A stretch of 64,000 nt of DNA from Lentisalinibacter orientalis. Its GTDB lineage: Bacteria; Pseudomonadota; Gammaproteobacteria; Steroidobacterales; Woeseiaceae. How positions within the stretch are numbered: position 1 is the stretch's first letter; each line of letters opens with the position of its first letter. The notes under the pieces were generated by a model. That model had not been told where the DNA came from. It searched no databases and saw only the letters and a program-made list of their open reading frames with translations. Positions 58,108 through 64,000 of this stretch are shown piece by piece. The translations under genes were made by a program, and so were the position numbers. The stretch spans positions 124,001-188,000 of the forward strand of contig NZ_JAPDRJ010000002.1 of assembly GCF_040706535.1 (NCBI RefSeq). The letters are read 5' to 3'.

Positions 58108-59112
58108 TCAGTTCGCCCAGGCGGCCAGTTCGACGAGCGACGCCAGCACGTCTTCCGGCGTGATCTCCCGCATGCAGCGGAAGTGGCCCAGCGGGCATTC
58201 CCGCTCGAAGCAGGGGCTGCACTCCAGACCGAGATAATGCACCACCGCCCGGTCCGTCAGCGGCGGCGTGAAGGCCGGCGACGACGAACCGTACAACGCG
58301 GCCACCGGCAGTCCGACTGCGGCCGCGACGTGCATCAGACCGGAGTCGTTGGTGACGCCCGCGCGGCAGGCCGCGAGGAGATCGATGGCCTCCTCCAGGC
58401 TCGTGCGGCCGCACAGGTCCTGCACCGGCGCGGCTCCGGCAATGGTGCGAGCGGCCGCGGCGTCCTTCGCCGAACCGAACACCCAGACGGCGTGGCCCCG
58501 ATCGGTGAGCCGCGCGGCCAGCTCGGCGTAATACTCCAGCGGCCAGCACTTGGCCGGCCCATACTCCGCCCCCGGCATGAATGCGACCGGGTCGGCCGTC
58601 GGGTCCAGCCCCAGCCGCGCCATGGCTTGCGCCTGGCGTTCTGCATCCACCCGCAGGCGCGGCCTGGGCAGCACGTCGGGCAGCGGCTCGCCGGGCTCGA
58701 GCCCGAGCGCCACGAATCGCTTCACCGTCTGGTCCAGCAGGGCGGCATCGAAGGGCCGCATGTCGTTGATGAGGCCGTAGCGGTGCTCTCCGCGGAAACC
58801 GGTGCGCCGCGGGATGCGGGCGAACCAGGGCACGAGCGCCGCCTTCAGCGACCGGGGCAGCACGATGGCCCGGGCATAGCCGCGCGCGCGCAGTTCGCGG
58901 CCGAGGCGGCGGCGCCCGCCCAGGCGCAGCTCGCCGTGGCCGGCCGGCATCTCGACCGCCTCGCGCACCTCGGGCATCCGCGCGAGGATGGGCAGGGACC
59001 AGCCCGGCGCCAGCACGTCGAGGGAGACGCCCTGGTGGCGTGCGGCGAGCAGCCGGAACAGGGACTGGGCCATGACCATGTCGCCCACCCAGGAGGGACC
59101 GACGACGAGCAC
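58108..59112 (-). CDS. waaF: Heptosyltransferase II
   Basis: 334 residues. GT9 enzyme transferring the second heptose of the LPS core. I set the start at GTG 59112 because it yields VLVVGPSWVGDMVMAQSLF, the canonical WaaF N-terminus; the upstream sequence is hldD DNA. The GSAKDAAAA and CRAGVTNDSGLMHVAAAVGL blocks bind the ADP-heptose. The SD is weak. It lies 16 bp downstream of hldD. Confidence 0.92.
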   Translation of the reverse strand: MLVVGPSWVGDMVMAQSLFRLLAARHQGVSLDVLAPGWSLPILARMPEVREAVEMPAGHGELRLGGRRRLGRELRARGYARAIVLPRSLKAALVPWFARIPRRTGFRGEHRYGLINDMRPFDAALLDQTVKRFVALGLEPGEPLPDVLPRPRLRVDAERQAQAMARLGLDPTADPVAFMPGAEYGPAKCWPLEYYAELAARLTDRGHAVWVFGSAKDAAAARTIAGAAPVQDLCGRTSLEEAIDLLAACRAGVTNDSGLMHVAAAVGLPVAALYGSSSPAFTPPLTDRAVVHYLGLECSPCFERECPLGHFRCMREITPEDVLASLVELAAWAN

Positions 59113-59128
59113 GGGCCCGTGGGGTGCC

Positions 59129-60091
59129 TCAGCCAGAGCCGCCCTCCGACGGCGCTCCCAGGCGGTCGAGATAAGCCGGTACGCCGGCCTGTACCGGCCG
59201 GAACTCGCCGCTGTAGCCGGCGGCACGCAGGCGGGTCAGGTCGGCCTGGGTGTAGCTCTGGTAGGCCTCTTTCAGGCCGGCCGGGAACGGGATGTAGCGG
59301 ATCTCGCCGCGCCCGTGCCAGTCGATGACGGCGCGGGCCACCTCGTTGAAGGTCTGGGCCCGGCCGGTGCCGGCGTTGTAGATACCGCTCACTTCCGGGT
59401 GCTGCAGAAACCAGAGATTGACGTCGACGATGTCGTCCACGTAGACGAAGTCCCGCTCCTGCTCGCCGGGCCCGTAGCCGTCGCTGCCCTCGAACAGACG
59501 CGCCTCGCCGGACTCCGCCACCTGGTTGTGGAAATGCCAGGCCACGCTCGCCATGCCGCCCTTGTGCTGCTCGCGCGGCCCGTAGACGTTGAAATACCGC
59601 AGGCCGACGATCTGGCTGCCCGCCTCGGGCAGCAGACGGCGCACGTAGTTGTCGAACAGCAGCTTCGAGTAACCGTACACGTTCAGCGGTCGCTCATGCT
59701 CCGCCGTCTCGCTGAAGCCGGGGCCGGCGCCGTAGACGGCGGCCGACGAGGCATAGATGAACGGCGTGTTGTGGCGCAGGCAGTCGCGCAGCAGCTCGCG
59801 GGAGTAACGGAAGTTGTTCTCCATCATGTAGCGGCCGTTCCACTCGGTGGTGGTGGCGCAGGCGCCCTGATGGAACACCGCCGAGACCCGGCGACGGTAG
59901 CCGCCCGTCTCCAGCTTCGCCATGAACTCGTCCTTGTCCATGTAGTCGGCCACGTCCAGGTCGGCGAGGTTCTCGAACTTGTGGCCGTCGGTCAGGTCGT
60001 CGACCACCAGGATGTCCTCGCCGGTGGCGCGGTTCAGCCCGCGCACCAGGTTGGAACCGATGAAGCCGGCTCCGCCGGTGACGATGATCAA
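59129..60091 (-). CDS. hldD: ADP-L-glycero-D-manno-heptose 6-epimerase
   Basis: 320 residues. Extended SDR: IIVTGGAGFIGSNLVRGLNR, the family-specific DLTDGHKFENLADLDVADYM and catalytic Tyr/Lys in YGYSKLLFDNYVRRLLPEAG. It provides ADP-L,D-heptose for waaF and the other GT9. 27 bp downstream of the zinc-finger gene on the same strand. Confidence 0.96.
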   Translation of the reverse strand: MIIVTGGAGFIGSNLVRGLNRATGEDILVVDDLTDGHKFENLADLDVADYMDKDEFMAKLETGGYRRRVSAVFHQGACATTTEWNGRYMMENNFRYSRELLRDCLRHNTPFIYASSAAVYGAGPGFSETAEHERPLNVYGYSKLLFDNYVRRLLPEAGSQIVGLRYFNVYGPREQHKGGMASVAWHFHNQVAESGEARLFEGSDGYGPGEQERDFVYVDDIVDVNLWFLQHPEVSGIYNAGTGRAQTFNEVARAVIDWHGRGEIRYIPFPAGLKEAYQSYTQADLTRLRAAGYSGEFRPVQAGVPAYLDRLGAPSEGGSG

Positions 60092-60118
60092 GACTGCACC
60101 TCCCCGGCCCGGCCCTGC

Positions 60119-60376
60119 TCAGGCCTGCTCGGCTGCATCGCTTTCATCGGCTGCCTCGTCTTCGTTGGCCGCGTCGCGCAGGTAGTACTCGGCGCCGCAG
60201 TAGGCGCACTTGGCCTCACCGGTCTGCTCCACCGGCAGGTAGACCTTGGGATGGGAATTCCACAGATACATGCCCGGCATGGGGCAGGACAGCGGCAGGT
60301 CGGCCCTGGTCACCTCGTAGCGGTGTTCGGCGTTCGGCCGGATCAGTTCCTGATCGACGGTGCCGGATCTTCTCAT
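60119..60376 (-). CDS. CHCC zinc-finger domain protein
   Basis: 85 residues from ATG 60376. Cys/His pattern CPMPGMYLWNSHPKVYLPVE, then CAYCGAEYYL, is the zf-CHCC domain related to NDUFS6. Acidic Ala/Glu/Asp tail. Homologs often lie between glnE/ilvE and waa genes, as here. Function unknown. Confidence 0.82.
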   Translation of the reverse strand: MRRSGTVDQELIRPNAEHRYEVTRADLPLSCPMPGMYLWNSHPKVYLPVEQTGEAKCAYCGAEYYLRDAANEDEAADESDAAEQA

Positions 60377-60441
60377 CGCTGCTTCCTTCTCTGGACCCTC
60401 ATGGGCATCGGCCGGAAATCCGCGCAAGTATAGCAACCGCC

Positions 60442-63369
60442 TCAGCCGAAGGTCTGCCGCCAGATCCGCCGCACGGCGTCGGCCTCTGCGGCGAACGCGG
60501 CGGCCGGCACGGTCGAGTCCTGGTGGTCCAGGGCCAGGTGATGGAGCCGACGGCGGTAGGCCCGGTAGATATCCTGCAGCTCGAGCGCGGTGGCGCCGTC
60601 GAGGATGCCGCAGGTGGCCAGCACGCCCAGCTGGCGGATGTTGTCGGTGTAGTGCAGCAGGGAGCGGTGGCGGTCGGCGTGGGCCAGCACCAGGTACTGG
60701 ACGATGAACTCGATGTCGCCCACACCGCCGGGGTCGCGCTTGATGTCGAAGGTCCCGGACTCGGCAGAGGAGAGCTCCCGCCACATGCGCTCGCGCATGC
60801 CGATGACCTCGTCCCGGAGAGTATCCCGGCGCACGGCGTTCTGCAGTATGTCCACCCGCAGACCCTCGAAGGCCCGGCGCACGCGCGCGTCGCCGGCCAC
60901 GGCGCGGGTGCGCAGCAGCGCCTGGTGCTCCCAGGTCCAGGCATCCTCCCGCTGGTAGCGCTCGAGGGCACCCACGGAACTCACCAGCAGACCCGAGCGG
61001 CCGCTGGGACGCAGCCGCGTGTCCACCTCGTACAGGGCACCGGAGACCGTCTGCACCGTGAGGAAGTGCACCAGCCGCCGGGCCAGCCGGCCGAAGAACA
61101 CGGCGTTGTCCACGCACTTGTCGCCGTCGGTCTCCTGGTCCTCGCCGGCGGAGTCGTGCACGAACACCAGGTCCAGGTCGGAACCGTAGCCGAGTTCGAT
61201 GCCGCCGAGCTTGCCGTAGCCGACCACCGCGAAGCCGGCGCGCCGGCGCACGCCGTCCACCGTGCACCAGGGCCGGCCGTGACGGGCCACCAGGTCCTTC
61301 CAGGCCAGCGACAGGGCGCTGGCGACCACCATCTCGGCGATCTCCGTGAGCCGGTCGCTCACCTTCATGATGGGCAGGCGGCCGCTGAAATCCGCCACCG
61401 CCACGCGGAAGGTGGCCGCCCGCTGGAAGCGCGCCAGCTCCTCCACCGCGGCCTCCGAATCGTCGGCACCCACCGCGGACAGCCGGGTCTCGTATTCCAC
61501 CCGCAGGTCCGCCGCGCCGGGTTCCCGGTCCGCGATCCGCGGATCGATGAGCTCGTCCATCAGCAGCGGGTGTGCAGCGAGCTCCGTCGCCAGATACGCG
61601 CTCTTCGCGACCAGCTCCACCAGGCGCTCCAGCGCCTGGCGGTTCTCCAGCAGCAGGGCCAGGTAGGCGCTGCGGCGGAGCACCGCGCCCAGGATCCCCG
61701 TCAGCCGGTGCAGCGCGATGTCGGGCTCGTCCAGGGCCCGCAGCCGTTCGAGCAGCGGCGGCATGAGTTCGTCCACCCGCTGACGGGAGATCTCGTCCAG
61801 CCGGCGGGTGTCGATGTCCGCGCGCAGGCGGCCCAGCACCCGCGCGAACGCCTCCGCCTCCGCGTAACCCGCCGCCGCCACCCGTTCCTCCAGCCCGTCG
61901 GCATCGGCCGATTCCCACAGCGCCTGCAACGCCGGCCGCTCGGCGCGCACGTCCTCGCCGGCGCGGAACACGGTCTCCTCGAAATGGCCGCCGACGACGG
62001 CACGCACCCGCTGCGTCGCATCGGCCAGGCTCGGCCAGTCGGGATGATCCATAACCAGGGCCAGCCTCGCCCGGTCCAGCTCGCCGGCCGGCAGGTCGTG
62101 GGTCTGGCGGTCCCGGATCTCCTGCAGCCGGTTCTCCAGCCGGCGCAGGAAGCGATAGGCGTCGAGCAGTTCCCACACGCTCTCGGCGGGCAGATAACGC
62201 CGCTCGGCCAGCGCCGTCAGCGCGGCCCGCAGTTCCCGGCTCTGCAGGGCCTGGTCGCTGCCGCCGCGCACCAGCTGCCAGGATTGCGCGATGAACTCGA
62301 TCTCGCGGATCCCGCCGGGACCGAGCTTCACGTTGGCATGCATCTCGCGCCGCTCGACCTCCGCACGGATCATCGCCTTCATGGAGCGCAGCGACTCGAA
62401 GACGCCGTAGTCCAGATAACGGCGGTAGACGAACGGCGTGAGCACGTTCGCCTCCAGCTCGCCCCAGGCGGCCATGCCGGCCTCGTCGGACAGAGGCCGC
62501 GCCTTCACGTAGGCGTAGCGCTCCCAGTCGCGGCCGTGCTGCAGCAGGTAATTCTCCATGGCGGAGAAGCTCACCACCGGCGGGCCGCTGTCGCCGAACG
62601 GGCGCAGCCGGATGTCGACGCGGAAGACGAAGCCGTCGGCCGTCACCTCGCCCAGCAGCGCGACCACCCGGCGCACCATGCGGCCGAAGTACTCCGGCGC
62701 CGATAACGGCTTCGGCCCGTCGCTCTCCTCCGCATCCGGGTAGACGAAGATGAGGTCGATGTCCGAGGAGAAATTGAGTTCGCGCCCGCCCAGCTTGCCC
62801 ATGGCCATGGCGATCAGGGAGACCGGCTCGCCGGCGGCATCGCGCACCACCCCGTGGCGCTGCGACAACGCCTCGCCGGCGTGGCGGATGGCGGCGATGA
62901 CCGCGGCATCGGCCAGATCGCTCAGCTCGTGCAGGGTCTCGTCCAGGGTGGCCAGACCGGCCAGGTCGCGCCAGGCGATGCGGGCCATCTCCCGCCGGCG
63001 CAGCCGCCGCAGCCGTCGTGCCGGGCCGTCCGCCCCGCCGTCTGCCGGGCCATCCGCCGATGCGTCGTCGACGGCATCGGCGACCGCGGCGGCAATCTCT
63101 GCCGGCCGCCGCGGGCGGCCCAGCTCGCCGCCGGCGATCAGCTCCGCGAACCCGGCCGGGTCGGCACGCAGCGTCTGGCGGACGAACTCGCTGGCGGCGA
63201 GCACCCGGGCGGCGACCGCCTCGCTGCCGTCGGCTTCGAGCGCGTCGGCGACCTCGTCGAGGGGCGCATCCAGCGACTGCAGGAACGCATCGAGATCGTC
63301 CGCCAGCGGGTGCGCCAGATCGGCCTCCATGGAAGATGACAGTGTCCCGATGAGCGCGTCCGCCGGCAT
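60442..63369 (-). CDS. glnE: Bifunctional glutamine synthetase adenylyltransferase/adenylyl-removing enzyme
   Basis: 975 residues with two nucleotidyltransferase domains. The N-terminal deadenylylation domain has GGRELNFSSDIDLIFVYPD (Asp about 202-204), the C-terminal adenylylation domain GGIELGYGSDLDLVFVHD (about 735). A middle helical regulatory region senses PII. It sets GlnA activity to nitrogen status. Normally ilvE follows it in pseudomonads; here the zinc-finger and hldD genes do. First gene of this minus-strand run. Confidence 0.96.
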   Translation of the reverse strand: MPADALIGTLSSSMEADLAHPLADDLDAFLQSLDAPLDEVADALEADGSEAVAARVLAASEFVRQTLRADPAGFAELIAGGELGRPRRPAEIAAAVADAVDDASADGPADGGADGPARRLRRLRRREMARIAWRDLAGLATLDETLHELSDLADAAVIAAIRHAGEALSQRHGVVRDAAGEPVSLIAMAMGKLGGRELNFSSDIDLIFVYPDAEESDGPKPLSAPEYFGRMVRRVVALLGEVTADGFVFRVDIRLRPFGDSGPPVVSFSAMENYLLQHGRDWERYAYVKARPLSDEAGMAAWGELEANVLTPFVYRRYLDYGVFESLRSMKAMIRAEVERREMHANVKLGPGGIREIEFIAQSWQLVRGGSDQALQSRELRAALTALAERRYLPAESVWELLDAYRFLRRLENRLQEIRDRQTHDLPAGELDRARLALVMDHPDWPSLADATQRVRAVVGGHFEETVFRAGEDVRAERPALQALWESADADGLEERVAAAGYAEAEAFARVLGRLRADIDTRRLDEISRQRVDELMPPLLERLRALDEPDIALHRLTGILGAVLRRSAYLALLLENRQALERLVELVAKSAYLATELAAHPLLMDELIDPRIADREPGAADLRVEYETRLSAVGADDSEAAVEELARFQRAATFRVAVADFSGRLPIMKVSDRLTEIAEMVVASALSLAWKDLVARHGRPWCTVDGVRRRAGFAVVGYGKLGGIELGYGSDLDLVFVHDSAGEDQETDGDKCVDNAVFFGRLARRLVHFLTVQTVSGALYEVDTRLRPSGRSGLLVSSVGALERYQREDAWTWEHQALLRTRAVAGDARVRRAFEGLRVDILQNAVRRDTLRDEVIGMRERMWRELSSAESGTFDIKRDPGGVGDIEFIVQYLVLAHADRHRSLLHYTDNIRQLGVLATCGILDGATALELQDIYRAYRRRLHHLALDHQDSTVPAAAFAAEADAVRRIWRQTFG

Positions 63370-63387
63370 GGCGGCAGTGTAGCCCGA

Positions 63388-63413
63388 GCAGCGGGCGGTT
63401 GCAGCGGGCGGTT
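63388..63413. repeat. 13-bp tandem repeat between glnE and the flavodoxin gene
   Basis: GCAGCGGGCGGTT occurs twice in tandem (63388-63400, 63401-63413), with a partial third copy GCAGCGGCGG. It lies in the 77-bp divergent gap between coding starts. Confidence 0.7.
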
Positions 63414-63446
63414 GCAGCGGCGGCGGCGCTGGACGACCATGCAGCG

Positions 63447-63914
63447 ATGGCCGACAAACACCTGCTGATCGTCTACCACTCCCAGTCTGGCACCACCGAA
63501 CGCATGGCGGAGGCCGTGATCCGCGGTGCCCGGCACGAGGAGATCGACGGCGTTACCGTACGCGTGCTCGGCGCGCTCGAGGCCGACGCCGACGACGTGC
63601 TCTGGAGCGACGCGCTGATCCTCGGCACGCCGGAGAATTTCGGCTATATGAGCGGCGGGCTGAAGGTCTTCCTCGACCGGGTCTACTATCCCTGCCTCGA
63701 GAAGGTGGAGGGCAAGCCGTACGCGCTGTTCGTGCGTGCCGGCAACGACGGCACCGGCGCCGTGACCAGCGTGCAGCGCATCGTCGCCGGGCTGGCGCTG
63801 AAGGAGGTCCAGCCGCCGCTGGTCATCGCCGGGGAATTCGACGAGGCGCGCCTGGACGAGTGCGAGGAGCTGGGGATGACCGTCGCCGCCGGGCTGGAAG
63901 CCGGCGTATTCTGA
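63447..63914 (+). CDS. Flavodoxin-like FMN protein / NAD(P)H-dependent reductase
   Basis: 155 residues from ATG 63447. FMN phosphate loop YHSQSGTTERMAEAV at about 11-25, then LILGTPENFGYMSGGLKVFL, a WrbA/flavodoxin-like isoalloxazine loop, and FVRAGNDGTGAV. Probably a small cytosolic electron carrier or quinone reductase; no partner gene is adjacent. No strong SD. Confidence 0.85.
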   Translation: MADKHLLIVYHSQSGTTERMAEAVIRGARHEEIDGVTVRVLGALEADADDVLWSDALILGTPENFGYMSGGLKVFLDRVYYPCLEKVEGKPYALFVRAGNDGTGAVTSVQRIVAGLALKEVQPPLVIAGEFDEARLDECEELGMTVAAGLEAGVF

Positions 63915-63930
63915 CGCGCTTGCCGCCCGC

Positions 63931-64000
63931 TCAGGTCGCGGCGGCCGCCACCCGCTCTGCGTCTGCCAGGCCGGCCACGACGTCGGCCAGCGGGATCGGC
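63931..64000 (-). CDS. 3' end of an unidentified minus-strand gene (partial)
   Basis: A frame open to the window edge ends in TGA at 63931-63933 with the translation PIPLADVVAGLADAERVAAA followed by AT. Codon usage fits the window. Too short to assign. Confidence 0.45.
   Translation of the reverse strand, partial: PIPLADVVAGLADAERVAAAAT

Noticed and set aside
60119..63457. 1112-codon minus-strand frame through glnE
   Set aside because: Only the last 85 codons (zinc-finger protein) are supported; the rest is out of frame with glnE.
1..64000. CRISPR arrays, rRNA, tRNA, insertion sequences, prophage genes
   Set aside because: No regularly spaced repeats, no rRNA/tRNA signatures, no transposase, integrase or phage structural genes recognised on either strand.

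Overview
The window is chromosomal DNA of very high G+C (by eye well above 65%), densely packed, with many 1-30 bp gene overlaps and frequent GTG/TTG starts. The gene content is that of a gammaproteobacterium: pilGHIJ-chpA, gshB-tonB-yqgE-ruvX, pilT-pilU, yggS-proC-yggT, ampD-ampE and glnE next to waaF/hldD. Together with the fused chorismate mutase-prephenate dehydrogenase and the GC bias, this suggests the Ectothiorhodospiraceae/Chromatiales area; that placement is inference. No IS element, prophage, CRISPR array, rRNA or tRNA gene was seen.

Layout. 1-3.0 kb: a diguanylate cyclase, tyrA and a basic Tyr/Arg/Asp/His-rich exported protein (minus strand). 3.2-8.7 kb (plus): glutathione-dependent formaldehyde dehydrogenase, a gamma-glutamyltransferase without signal peptide, pdxH, a CPXCG protein and an exported beta-propeller/amidohydrolase-like protein that has lost its metal ligands. 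8.7-9.18 kb: an AT-richer intergenic region with a sigma-54 promoter match, an A-rich RNA full of AAN triplets and an intrinsic terminator. I read this as a candidate CrcZ-like Hfq/Crc decoy sRNA, the most interesting item in the window. 9.2-17.8 kb: membrane zincin, ABC ATPase, inositol/histidinol phosphatase, a cobalamin riboswitch with its own promoter ahead of btuB and a PduO-type adenosyltransferase, then btuF-ampE-ampD and rsmE.

17.8-27.0 kb (minus): the complete Pil-Chp chemosensory operon pilG-pilH-pilI-pilJ-chpA-chpC, with a PilJ lacking its periplasmic domain and no pilK or chpB. 27.2-32.7 kb: an amino-acid-type solute-binding protein with a small exported partner, then gshB, tonB, yqgE, ruvX and a PyrK-like flavoprotein. 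REP-like repeats and a large inverted repeat fill the convergent gap at 32.67-32.94 kb. 32.9-36.3 kb (minus): three tandem PilT/PilU-family retraction ATPases. 36.4-39.5 kb (plus): yggS, proC, yggT, a DUF4426 lipoprotein and an HU-family protein.

39.6-55.2 kb: TerB-like protein, alpha/beta hydrolase, CPA-type antiporter, ornithine aminotransferase, membrane-anchored helix-hairpin-helix protein, PEBP-family protein, msrB, htpG, several small hypotheticals, ppnN, an L,D-transpeptidase, an exported M14-type deacylase and htpX. 55.3-64.0 kb: envelope genes (LpxL-type acyltransferase, Kdo kinase, two family-9 glycosyltransferases, hldD), a CHCC zinc-finger protein, glnE, a flavodoxin-like protein and the 3' end of one more gene.

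Functional themes are twitching motility (sensing and retraction 6 kb apart on the same strand), cobalamin uptake and activation under riboswitch control, glutathione/redox metabolism, and LPS inner core synthesis.
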